Position numbers and translations under genes: made by a program. A stretch of 7,033 nucleotides of DNA from Tannerella sp. (lineage in GTDB: Bacteria; Bacteroidota; Bacteroidia; Bacteroidales; Tannerellaceae). Where the stretch lies: NCBI GenBank assembly GCA_031279875.1, contig JAITHS010000261.1, forward strand, positions 1 through 7,033, in the 5' to 3' direction. Below the pieces are notes generated by a model. The model had not been told where the DNA came from. It ran no database searches and worked only from the letters and a program-made list of their open reading frames with translations. Numbering within the stretch: position 1 is the first letter of the stretch; each line of letters begins with the position of its first letter. Shown piece by piece: positions 1-6,265 of the stretch.

Positions 1-180
1 GGTGTCGCCCGGCTCGTATTCGGGCAATACGTTGATGAACTGTCCGGGCGCCGGCACGTAGTCATAGACCTTGTTGATGTAGGGCGATTGCGCGTGCGCC
101 GTAAATGACGCTACGAGCAGGCACAGCGCCCATGTAGAGACGTTGCATGCAACGTCTCTACCATTAATCTTTTTTTGCAT
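1..180 (-). CDS. Exported surface protein, N-terminal 60 residues (3' end beyond window)
   Basis: An open frame runs from ATG at 178-180 to the left edge without a stop. Residues 1-30 look like a signal peptide: a basic n-region (MQKKINGR), a hydrophobic stretch WALCLLVASFTA, and a signal peptidase I site AHA before Q31. No lipobox cysteine is seen. The mature start (YDYVPAPGQF, then VLPEYEPGDT) resembles, from memory, the start of a Bacteroidetes 'cell surface protein' family often found in B12-uptake loci next to BtuG; this is recollection, not a search. The gene overlaps the last 17 bp of nrdG, which suggests translational coupling in the same operon. A perfect 28-bp palindrome lies inside the signal-peptide coding region (residues 7-16) and lengthens the n-region. 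A second ATG at 162-164 overlaps the nrdG stop, but its frame closes after 17 codons, so 180 is the better start. Exported status is well supported; function is not. Confidence 0.7.
   Translation of the reverse strand, partial: MQKKINGRDVACNVSTWALCLLVASFTAHAQSPYINKVYDYVPAPGQFINVLPEYEPGDT
134..161. repeat. Perfect 28-bp GTAG...CTAC palindrome inside a signal-peptide coding region
   Basis: The left half reads GTAGAGACGTTGCA and the right half TGCAACGTCTCTAC, an exact self-complement over 28 bp. It lies within the first codons of the exported protein at the left edge and begins 2 bp beyond the nrdG stop codon. The trinucleotide CAT lies directly on both sides (131-133 and 162-164), which could be a short target duplication or chance. 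It shares 24 of 28 bases with the copy at 4678-4705 in btuB. GTAG boundaries are typical of REP elements mobilised by RAYT (TnpA-REP) transposases; that link is inference, because no transposase is in the window. Confidence 0.9.
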
Positions 181-649
181 AATAATTTGAATTAAAAAAT
201 TTATTAGTAATATCTGTTATTTGTTGTTTTTCAACGGTATAAAAACGTTGATTTGTTGTTTTTGCGTCTAATCCTCCGAGCGCTTCGACGTAAGCGCCGA
301 GTTTGATGTAGTCGAACGCTGTCAATGCGCCGTCGGGAATATTGTTGCGACCTGAATACCATGCTGTTTTGAGGCGCAGTGTCGGCATATTTTGCACGTC
401 CCTCGCCAGCTTTACAACTTCATCGGGTTCGGCATCGCCGCCCATAAAGCATACGCAGGTAACGGCTGCACCGTACCGTTCTAAAAGCAATGATAATACA
501 GTGCCTGTAAGCGGCTGGCCGGTTTCTTCCTGCAAATGGGGACTGTGACATCCCGCACAACGATTAGGACATCCTGCGATGTTGATTGCTAACGTTGTTT
601 CGTCAGGTATCTCCCTGAATACGATGTCGTAAGAATGAAATTTTAACAT
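164..649 (-). CDS. nrdG: Anaerobic ribonucleoside-triphosphate reductase activating enzyme (radical SAM)
   Basis: This 161-residue protein has the length and layout of NrdG, the radical SAM activase that uses a [4Fe-4S] cluster and S-adenosylmethionine to place the glycyl radical on NrdD in the cytoplasm. The cluster motif CxxxCxxC is visible as C27-PNR-C31-AG-C34 in the context NIAGCPNRCAGCHS. The start FHSYDIVFREIPDETTLAINI fits Bacteroidetes-type NrdG, and FMGGD near residues 68-72 fits the glycine-rich SAM-binding segment. The ATG at 647-649 gives the family length; no Shine-Dalgarno is present, as usual in this phylum. nrdG lies 186 bp downstream of nrdD on the same strand, separated by a repeat-filled spacer with no clear promoter. 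Its stop (164-166) falls inside the next gene, a 17-bp overlap. The C-terminal tail after about residue 140 (FYTVEKQQITDITNKFFNSN) is typically variable in this family. Confidence 0.95.
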   Translation of the reverse strand: MLKFHSYDIVFREIPDETTLAINIAGCPNRCAGCHSPHLQEETGQPLTGTVLSLLLERYGAAVTCVCFMGGDAEPDEVVKLARDVQNMPTLRLKTAWYSGRNNIPDGALTAFDYIKLGAYVEALGGLDAKTTNQRFYTVEKQQITDITNKFFNSNYYAKKD

Positions 650-661
650 AATACTTATTTC

Positions 662-689
662 AATTAAAAATTAAAAATTAAAAATTAAG
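662..689. repeat. A/T heptamer tandem repeat (ATTAAAA)n, four units
   Basis: TT dinucleotides fall at 664, 671, 678 and 685, an exact 7-bp period, giving about four units just upstream of nrdG. On the nrdG strand it is T-rich and ends about 13 bp before the start codon. The same heptamer occurs at 809-834, 4085-4105 and 6355-6395, so it is a dispersed family in this genome rather than a one-off A/T run. Confidence 0.85.
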
Positions 690-705
690 AGTTGGGACGG
701 TACCA

Positions 706-760
706 CGTCATTGCGAGGAACGAAGCAATCCAGAAGAAAAATAGGTTCCTCGCAATGACG
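706..760. repeat. Dispersed inverted repeat of the GTCATTGCGAGG type in the nrdD-nrdG spacer
   Basis: Two perfect 16-bp arms, CGTCATTGCGAGGAAC at 706-721 and its reverse complement at 745-760, enclose a 23-nt loop. In the transcript this forms a strong stem between nrdD and nrdG. From memory, sequences with this GTCATTGCGAGGA...GAAGCAATCC core are abundant in many bacterial genomes as small non-coding repeats. Here the inner GAAGCAATCC part is present on one side only, so this copy looks worn. There is no U-tract after the stem, so a terminator is unlikely; an mRNA-processing or stability role is possible but unproven. Confidence 0.85.
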
Positions 761-808
761 AATGCCCTGTACGTCCTCAAATTTTGGATGCCCGAAAAAC
801 ATAATTCG

Positions 809-834
809 TAATTTTTAATTCTTAATTTTTAATT
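809..834. repeat. A/T heptamer repeat abutting the nrdD stop codon
   Basis: The tract contains TTCTTAATTTTTAATT (819-834), a 16-mer that also occurs at 4085-4100 and 6353-6368. It begins 1-2 bases after the nrdD TGA (836-838), and the last nrdD codons (VEN, stop) are written in the related sequence CTCAATTCTCAACTCTCC, so the C-terminus of NrdD may have been shaped by the repeat edge. Confidence 0.75.
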
Positions 835-835
835 C

Positions 836-2923
836 TCAATTCTCAACTCTCCCATAGTATCGTCGTGCGGCTTCCTGTTGTCGGGGAAATGAAAAATTGG
901 AGACACGTTTCATGTAGCCGATAATGCGTGTGAGATAATCAAGTTTATCGCTGCCGCATTGCGGACATCGTTTCAGATTGCGCTTATCGATATGCCCGCA
1001 ATCGTTGCAAACAGTATTGGGGATATTAAAAGTGAAGTAGTTACAACCCTCTTGCGATGCCACGCGCAGCAGATTACGGTACTGCTCTTGCGAAAGATGC
1101 TCTTCCAAATTGAGATGCAACGCCGAGCCGCCCGTCAGATGTTCGATATATCGCCGTCCGTGCAAACGAAACTTGTCGATGATATTGAGAGAATTATCTT
1201 CTACGATATAAAAATAAGAATTGTAGCAGTCGCGCGGCACTTTGTAACCGGCTTCACGATCCCATTTGGCGTGCTTCACACCCACATTTTCGGCAGGAAT
1301 CATTTCGCAGTTAAACATCACCTCTTTCGTGCGATATTTTTTGTTATAAGATTCAATCAAACCGAGAACTTTGCCCGTAAATTCCTCATAAGCAGGATTG
1401 TCGTTTATCTCAATACCAAGCGCTTCGGCGGCTTCGACTAATCCGTTTACTCCAATCGTCAGATATTGACGGCTGATGTTGATATATCCGGCGTCGAAAA
1501 GCGGCAACATACCTTTTGACTGCATGTATTTAAGATTTTCGTTGTAGGCAAGTTGAACTTTGTGAGTCAAATCGACAATTTCTTCAAGAAAAAAGAGATA
1601 ATGAATACTGTCGCGAATCGACTTTTGGATGCAGCGATTAAGGTTGACAGTCAGCACGCTTTTCGAGCCTGTTGAGACGCCGCCCGCACCAAGTGTGTAA
1701 CTGAAACCGTTGTTTTGTATTTCATTACGCAGTCGGCAGCACGAAGCAAGCGAATCGGCATTGTCGCTCATATAGGTAAAAAAGGAATGCCCTTCGGCAT
1801 ACATTTCGGCGGTAAAATCGCCATATTCAGCGTCTTTGACATCGCCGTTTTCGGTCAGCAGCGCCATCGTTTCGACCGGAAAAGTAAGCACAGCGCGCGT
1901 CCGCTCACGGTTAAACCATTTCATAAACCTTTTTTGCAGCCAGTTGAGCGATTGCCATTGCGGTCGCGAGCCGTCGGGGAAAGCAAAATCGCCGAAAATG
2001 CTCTCGAAATAATGCCTGTCGTAATAGGAAATATTCCAAAAAACAGCCTGAAAATTACGCGCTCCCGTCGGCTGATTTATTGAATAAACAATTTGCTCGA
2101 AACAGTCGGTAATCACTTTGTCTAATGTCCTTCTTTTGAGCGACAAATCGACTACTTTTGAGGCGTCGGTAAAATAATCGTCGCCATATTCGATGCGAAT
2201 AAAATAGTCGAGATACATCAAAAATTCGGGCGTAGCGCAGGCGCCGCTCAACATGCTCGAAACCATAAAAACCATATTGACAAAACCACCGCAAAACGAC
2301 TTTAAATTAGTCGGTTTCAGCGAATTACCGCCAATAGATATTGTTCCGCCGATGAGCCACGGATACATCGTGATTGAGGCGCAATAGTTGGCAAGCGAAG
2401 TCTCGTCGTTTTTGTAAATATAATGACTGTTAAGCAGTTCGATATATTTGTCGGCCACTTCTTTGCCAAACATCTCTTTTATTTTGTCGGTAAGCATTCG
2501 CCTGTTGAGACGAATAAAGTTTGACTTTGGCAACTCGCCGATAAGTGTCGCCATATTTTTGTTCTCAACGTTGGCGTTAGCATCAAATTTACTGCCTGTT
2601 GCGGCATTTTGCGCGTTGCAGTAATCCATCAAAAATTTGAGTTTGTCGCGCACTTCTCGGTCTTCCAGATGCTTTTGCCGATAGAGCATATACGACTTTG
2701 CCACAGCGTAATATCGCTCCGACATGAGCGCCATCTCTACCTGATTTTGAATATCTTCAACCGTTGTCCCGTTTGAAACGCTGATACGGCTCAACAAGTT
2801 GGTAATCACGTCTTGCGTGGCGAAACTGCCTACCGACAAAAATGCTTTGGCGATAGCGTTTCTGATTTTTTCGACGGAGAATATTTCCTCTTTCCCGTCT
2901 CTTTTTACAATTAATATTTCCAT
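836..2923 (-). CDS. nrdD: Anaerobic (class III) ribonucleoside-triphosphate reductase, large subunit
   Basis: This 695-residue glycyl radical enzyme reduces ribonucleoside triphosphates to dNTPs in the cytoplasm without oxygen or cobalamin. Residues 1 to about 90 form an ATP-cone (VKRDGKEEIFSVEKIRNAI ... AKSYMLYRQKH), the allosteric on/off domain. C181 in NYCASITMYPW and C395/C396 in ASCCRLRNE match the positions expected for the active-site cysteines. A four-cysteine zinc site (C639, C642, C653, C656) precedes the glycyl radical motif RIIGY with G669. I chose ATG at 2921-2923 because the ATP-cone starts there; the frame stays open upstream for 31 residues, but those codons overlap the 3' end of the btuG-like gene and do not look like NrdD. 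The start is 4 bp after the upstream stop, which implies coupled translation. All key residues are present, so the enzyme should be functional. Its place in a B12-riboswitch operon is the notable feature. Confidence 0.97.
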   Translation of the reverse strand: MEILIVKRDGKEEIFSVEKIRNAIAKAFLSVGSFATQDVITNLLSRISVSNGTTVEDIQNQVEMALMSERYYAVAKSYMLYRQKHLEDREVRDKLKFLMDYCNAQNAATGSKFDANANVENKNMATLIGELPKSNFIRLNRRMLTDKIKEMFGKEVADKYIELLNSHYIYKNDETSLANYCASITMYPWLIGGTISIGGNSLKPTNLKSFCGGFVNMVFMVSSMLSGACATPEFLMYLDYFIRIEYGDDYFTDASKVVDLSLKRRTLDKVITDCFEQIVYSINQPTGARNFQAVFWNISYYDRHYFESIFGDFAFPDGSRPQWQSLNWLQKRFMKWFNRERTRAVLTFPVETMALLTENGDVKDAEYGDFTAEMYAEGHSFFTYMSDNADSLASCCRLRNEIQNNGFSYTLGAGGVSTGSKSVLTVNLNRCIQKSIRDSIHYLFFLEEIVDLTHKVQLAYNENLKYMQSKGMLPLFDAGYINISRQYLTIGVNGLVEAAEALGIEINDNPAYEEFTGKVLGLIESYNKKYRTKEVMFNCEMIPAENVGVKHAKWDREAGYKVPRDCYNSYFYIVEDNSLNIIDKFRLHGRRYIEHLTGGSALHLNLEEHLSQEQYRNLLRVASQEGCNYFTFNIPNTVCNDCGHIDKRNLKRCPQCGSDKLDYLTRIIGYMKRVSNFSFPRQQEAARRYYGRVEN

Positions 2924-2927
2924 AAAT

Positions 2928-4082
2928 TTATTGTGATATTGGTTTGTATAATAATACGAAATGAGCAGGGATGTCGCCTGTGCGGACGTTCCATTTTTGT
3001 TTGCCGTAGCGGTCAAAACAGTAGAGCGTACCGGGGGTAACGTAATTTTTGGCGTCGGTAATGTAAATATCTTTCGTTAACGGATTTATCATCACGCCGT
3101 AAGGGATTTTAATCAGCTTTTCGGTGCCGTCGGTGATGAAATTGCCGGTAACGAGCGCCCGTTTCGACACATCAACAATGCCGTAAGTGATTTCGTTCGA
3201 CATCGTAACATAACTCCATTCCGTGCTGTACAGATAAAGCGAATCGCCGTCGAGAGCCATTTCCGTCGCCGCAACGGGCAACATTCCGCCATAAGTATCG
3301 GTCGTTGTGTCAATCCAATAGAGGTGCGACGGCCGGTCGTAATAATCGCCGCGCGAACTGACCCACAGATTACCGTGATTGTCGGCTTTCAAACGATGAA
3401 GGTTTATTGCAACACTGATGCGTTTAATTTCCGTAAAACTCTGAATATCAATTACCGAAACCGTACTTTCGTAGTTCGGCACCATATATCCGCCACTGTT
3501 GGCAACATATATTTTATTGCCTACAATCTCTAATTCATCGGGCTGAAAACCGACCAAGCATGTCGCCAAAACTTGAAACGTAGCCGTATCAACTTTTGCT
3601 ACATAGCCGATTTGCTCGTATTCGGGGTCAATTTTGACAGGTCCGGCATACGACGTAACGTAAGCGTAACCGTCGTGAAACTTGATATATCGGCAATTGG
3701 GTATATCAATCCGTCCGAGCCGTTTGACGGTATATTTGTCCATCACTTCAACCTTGTTTGAGCAGTTGATTACGGCGTAAAGTTTGCTTCCGTAAATGCC
3801 GATGTCGTTGCCCACATCGCCAAGTTCTTTGGGTACGGTCGGGTTGGCGGTCGCAAAAATATTGCGGTGATATTCGCCTGTTGTCAAATCCATATAGTCA
3901 AGCGTCGATTTGTTGCTGCCCATGTTGCCCTCGTTGAGGAGGTAGAAACCGATTAATTCGTCGGCTACCGTTACCGTTACCGTATCGACCGGAATAACCG
4001 TTTCGGGGATAATATCTGCGTCGTGACGGCACGACGGCAATAAAAAAGCAAAAATGCCGAATATCATAAGTAAATATCTCAT
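2928..4082 (-). CDS. btuG: BtuG-like surface lipoprotein, DUF5074/YncE-type beta-propeller
   Basis: The 384-residue product starts with a lipoprotein signal: MRYLLMIFGIFAFLLPSC, with lipidation expected at C18. Acidic residues shortly after it (CRHDAD) resemble the Bacteroidetes export signal that sends lipoproteins to the cell surface. From about residue 43 it shows repeated beta-propeller units: strands ending in phrases such as SKLYAVINCSNKVEVMD, GYAYVTSYAGPVKIDP, NKIYVANSGGY, GNLWVSSRGDYYDR and DSLYLYSTEW. In Bacteroides, BtuG is a propeller of this type that binds cobalamin extracellularly with very high affinity and caps the BtuB barrel. Position supports the assignment: it lies 29 bp downstream of a BtuB-like receptor under a cobalamin riboswitch. 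The stop is 4 bp before nrdD. The symbol rests on fold and context; another YncE-like function cannot be fully excluded. Confidence 0.82.
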   Translation of the reverse strand: MRYLLMIFGIFAFLLPSCRHDADIIPETVIPVDTVTVTVADELIGFYLLNEGNMGSNKSTLDYMDLTTGEYHRNIFATANPTVPKELGDVGNDIGIYGSKLYAVINCSNKVEVMDKYTVKRLGRIDIPNCRYIKFHDGYAYVTSYAGPVKIDPEYEQIGYVAKVDTATFQVLATCLVGFQPDELEIVGNKIYVANSGGYMVPNYESTVSVIDIQSFTEIKRISVAINLHRLKADNHGNLWVSSRGDYYDRPSHLYWIDTTTDTYGGMLPVAATEMALDGDSLYLYSTEWSYVTMSNEITYGIVDVSKRALVTGNFITDGTEKLIKIPYGVMINPLTKDIYITDAKNYVTPGTLYCFDRYGKQKWNVRTGDIPAHFVLLYKPISQ

Positions 4083-4084
4083 AT

Positions 4085-4105
4085 TTCTTAATTTTTAATT
4101 TGTAA
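4085..4105. repeat. A/T heptamer repeat between btuB and btuG
   Basis: Most of the 29-bp btuB-btuG gap is the TTCTTAATTTTTAATT 16-mer (4085-4100) and a decayed third unit TGTAATT. On the coding strand it reads AAATTAAAAATTAAGAAAT immediately before the btuG ATG. A-rich sequence before the start favours translation in Bacteroidetes, so this tract may serve as the initiation region; that is inference. Confidence 0.7.
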
Positions 4106-4111
4106 TTGTTC

Positions 4112-6124
4112 TCATATTTCTATCTTTAAAATGATTTTAAAATTTCGTCCGGGCATCGGGTAATTCTGCACAACATCGAAATATTGATTTAGAATATTGT
4201 TGATTTCTAATGATAATCGGGCGCGTCGTTGTAGGGGTAAGGCGCGCCTTGCCCCTACGACAAACGTTTTTCCTATCGTCAAATCGTGCGTGTACCACGG
4301 CTGTTCGTAATTTTCGCGAATATTTGCAGAATTGTGATACCGCTCGCCGACATAAATAAAACCGTAATTCAAATCCCACGTCCGCCAGCCGACATTGACT
4401 ATCGCCGAGCCGTTGTGCCATGGGATATAAGCGATTTGCCCGCCGTACCATGGGCTTGTAGGGTCGGTCAATTCCTGCGCTCGCTGACAGGTATAGTTCA
4501 ATTGCAGACTTGTGCGCAGAGGCGCGATTAACTGCGTCTCTACCGCCGCCGACACATCTACGCCACGAATTTCTACATAACCGAGATTCATCATCATCCA
4601 ACGATATTGCCCGTTGCCTTTCGGTATTGCTACGATTTTGTCAGTAACCTCGTTATAATAAGCGTCGGCGCGGATTTGTAGAGACGTTTTACGCAACATC
4701 TCTACGGCATATTGAAACCCTACATTATACTGTGTTGTATATTCGGGATTTAAGTTGATATTTCCTATGTCGGTGTAATACAAATCGTTGAACGTCGGCA
4801 TCCTGAAAATGCGTTTGTAGAATGCGCGAAGTAGAAGATTATGTTTTTCAAACGGCCGGTAAGAAGCAAAAACAGCCGGAGTAAACTCACGTTTGTCTTT
4901 CACATCAGGTTGATTTTCAGATACAAACGTTCCCAAAACACTTGCCTGCGCCTTCAACTTGCGCCACTCAAAAGCCGTTGCTAATGCCGTCAACAGAGTA
5001 TTTCGCTTGGGGAAAACAAAATTTTTAAGATTAGAACTCAACGTATTGTATTGATAATCAATGGATAAATTGACGTCCCAATTATTTAAAATACTGTATT
5101 TGTTGGCAAGTGAAGCGTAAATTTCCTGCTGCACAAAACTATTGTCGATAAACATCAGCGTTGTATCGGGATTGAGGTAGCGCATCCGGTCGTTGGCATA
5201 TTTTATATTTGCCTGAAAATCATATCTATTGGAAAACTTATTTTGCAAATGCGATTGTACGAAAAAATTCCTGTCCCACTGCCGCTGCGAATTTTTCCAT
5301 ACATTATTAACTATTGCGCCCGGAATACCTTTTTCGGAATCGTAGAGATATACTTTGGCGTTCCATTTTCCCTGCGCGAGATAGCCGTTAAGAGCGCTTT
5401 CGAGGCGCAGAGAACGGATGTCGCCGTTCTGTCGGATAGCCGTCGTGTCCCACGCTATCGTTTTGTCGGGAAAGGTTTTACGGTAACGGAACGGATATTT
5501 TCCCGTAGCATAAATGTATTCGGCATTAACCGATGCCGCGACGGTTTGGGACAACTTTTTTTCTAACAACACGGAAGGATTAACTAACCCGAAAGAGCCT
5601 GTACGAAAGCGAGTTATGATGTTTATTCGCTTGTTGCCTTCAAATCGCGGACGTCGCGAGCGCAGATATATCGTACCCGCCGACCCGAAATCTTTAGCCG
5701 ACTGAAAAATCTCGCTTTTCTGACCGTTGTAGAGGCTTATTTCTTCGATATTATCAAGCGAAAACTTGCCCAAATCGACTGTTCCGTTCTGTGCATTGCC
5801 GAGTTGGATGCCGTCGTAAAACACGCCGAGATGGTTTGTCCCCATCGACCGTATATCAATGGTTTTCAAGCCTCCCACGCCGCCGTAGTCTTTGATTTGA
5901 ACGCCAGAAAAATAGCGGATAGCGTCGGCAACAGAGAAACTGCTTAACGCTTTAAGTCGCTCTCCTTCAAGCCTTTGCGACGGAATAACTTCGCGATAAC
6001 GATGCTGCGGAGCCACTACCGTAACCTCGCCAAGTTGCTGAATACTGTCTAATCTGCTCTGCGCCTCCGCCGTAGCCGCCAACGCAAGCAATGCAATCAC
6101 AAAAAACGCTCTTCTACAAAACAT
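4112..6124 (-). CDS. btuB: TonB-dependent cobalamin receptor, BtuB-like
   Basis: This 670-residue outer-membrane receptor begins with a signal peptide (residues 1-21, RRAFFVIALLALAATAEA before Q22). A TonB-box-like segment LGEVTVVAP (31-39) is followed by a plug domain at about 45-160 (SVADAIRYFSGVQIKDYGGV, IDIRSMGTNHLGVFYDGIQL, ISLYNGQ). The rest is a beta-barrel ending in NYPMPGRNFKIILKIEI. It lacks the N-terminal carboxypeptidase-like domain of SusC proteins, so it is a short BtuB-type transporter. The cobalamin riboswitch upstream and BtuG-like partner downstream indicate B12 or corrinoid uptake driven by TonB. The ATG at 6122-6124 gives the complete signal peptide and is touched by a leader hairpin. 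Three 28-bp palindromes (4231-4258, 4516-4543, 4678-4705) are embedded in frame and encode residues 623-632, 528-537 and 474-483, each in a predicted periplasmic turn. The frame is intact, so the receptor is probably functional. The substrate is inferred from context. Confidence 0.92.
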   Translation of the reverse strand: MFCRRAFFVIALLALAATAEAQSRLDSIQQLGEVTVVAPQHRYREVIPSQRLEGERLKALSSFSVADAIRYFSGVQIKDYGGVGGLKTIDIRSMGTNHLGVFYDGIQLGNAQNGTVDLGKFSLDNIEEISLYNGQKSEIFQSAKDFGSAGTIYLRSRRPRFEGNKRINIITRFRTGSFGLVNPSVLLEKKLSQTVAASVNAEYIYATGKYPFRYRKTFPDKTIAWDTTAIRQNGDIRSLRLESALNGYLAQGKWNAKVYLYDSEKGIPGAIVNNVWKNSQRQWDRNFFVQSHLQNKFSNRYDFQANIKYANDRMRYLNPDTTLMFIDNSFVQQEIYASLANKYSILNNWDVNLSIDYQYNTLSSNLKNFVFPKRNTLLTALATAFEWRKLKAQASVLGTFVSENQPDVKDKREFTPAVFASYRPFEKHNLLLRAFYKRIFRMPTFNDLYYTDIGNINLNPEYTTQYNVGFQYAVEMLRKTSLQIRADAYYNEVTDKIVAIPKGNGQYRWMMMNLGYVEIRGVDVSAAVETQLIAPLRTSLQLNYTCQRAQELTDPTSPWYGGQIAYIPWHNGSAIVNVGWRTWDLNYGFIYVGERYHNSANIRENYEQPWYTHDLTIGKTFVVGARRALPLQRRARLSLEINNILNQYFDVVQNYPMPGRNFKIILKIEI
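4231..4258. repeat. 28-bp GTAG...CTAC palindrome in btuB, GC-rich variant
   Basis: The halves are GTAGGGGTAAGGCG and CGCCTTGCCCCTAC, complementary except for one pair. On the coding strand it is read as GTA GGG GCA AGG CGC and so on, giving VGARRALPLQ (residues 623-632). This is the last periplasmic turn, just before the final strand pair of the barrel. Its centre differs from the other copies but the length and both tetranucleotide ends are the same. Confidence 0.88.
4516..4543. repeat. Decayed 28-bp GTAG...CTAC-type palindrome in btuB
   Basis: The halves GCAGAGGCGCGATT and AACTGCGTCTCTAC pair at 10 of 14 positions, and the ends read GCAG and CTAC. On the coding strand it begins GTA GAG ACG CAG and encodes VETQLIAPLR (528-537), between the strands EIRGVDVSAA and RTSLQLNYTC. 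The mismatches suggest an older copy that has drifted under protein-level selection. Confidence 0.7.
4678..4705. repeat. 28-bp GTAG...CTAC palindrome in btuB
   Basis: The halves are GTAGAGACGTTTTA and CGCAACATCTCTAC; the sequence matches the perfect copy at 134-161 at 24 of 28 positions. On the coding strand it begins GTA GAG ATG TTG and encodes VEMLRKTSLQ (474-483), in the turn between the strands YNVGFQYA and IRADAYYNEV. It has the same reading phase as the other two btuB copies. Confidence 0.85.
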
Positions 6125-6154
6125 AAAAAGCTGTTTAAATTGTTATTAAACAGC
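6125..6154 (-). terminator. Leader hairpin with U-tract touching the btuB start; likely riboswitch expression platform
   Basis: On the coding strand GCTGTTTAA (6154-6146) and TTAAACAGC (6138-6130) form a perfect 9-bp stem with a 7-nt loop, followed directly by TTTTT (6129-6125) and then the btuB ATG. It has the form of an intrinsic terminator and could equally hide the initiation region. The segment GAAACAGGC at 6217-6209 carries AAACAG and could compete for the 5' arm (6 bp), a weak antiterminator candidate. The remaining leader, about 110 nt between aptamer and hairpin, shows no other strong element to me. Confidence 0.7.
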
Positions 6155-6265
6155 CTTCTAAAAATAAAATCGGGATAAACGCGGTATAAAAAATGCTGCT
6201 CGTGCCAGCCTGTTTCTGCCTTGTCTGTCCTCAGCTCTATTCCTCGAAAGCCTTAAACTATGTCC

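Noticed and set aside
101..164. Alternative start ATG at 162-164 for the leftmost gene, overlapping the nrdG stop
   Set aside because: Its frame closes after 17 codons, whereas the frame from 180 gives a good signal peptide.
131..164. Three-base target duplication (CAT) around the perfect palindrome
   Set aside because: Three bases can match by chance and the btuB copies show no comparable flanking duplication, so I do not report it as established.
959..2083. Open frames on the plus strand opposite nrdD (about 959-1441 and 1715-2083)
   Set aside because: They are antisense shadows of a well-conserved enzyme, with unremarkable composition and no family features.
2713..2740. Possible fifth GTAG...CTAC element in nrdD, ending CATCTCTAC
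   Set aside because: The other half is not complementary, and the encoded residues (EMALMSERYYAV) are ordinary ATP-cone sequence.
2924..3016. A 31-residue N-terminal extension of NrdD starting at 3016
   Set aside because: It lies wholly within the 3' coding part of the btuG-like gene, has no NrdD-like features, and the ATP-cone starts at the internal ATG at 2923.
3113..3533. Short open frames on both strands inside the btuG-like gene
   Set aside because: Out-of-frame readings of a clear beta-propeller coding region; no independent start context or motif.
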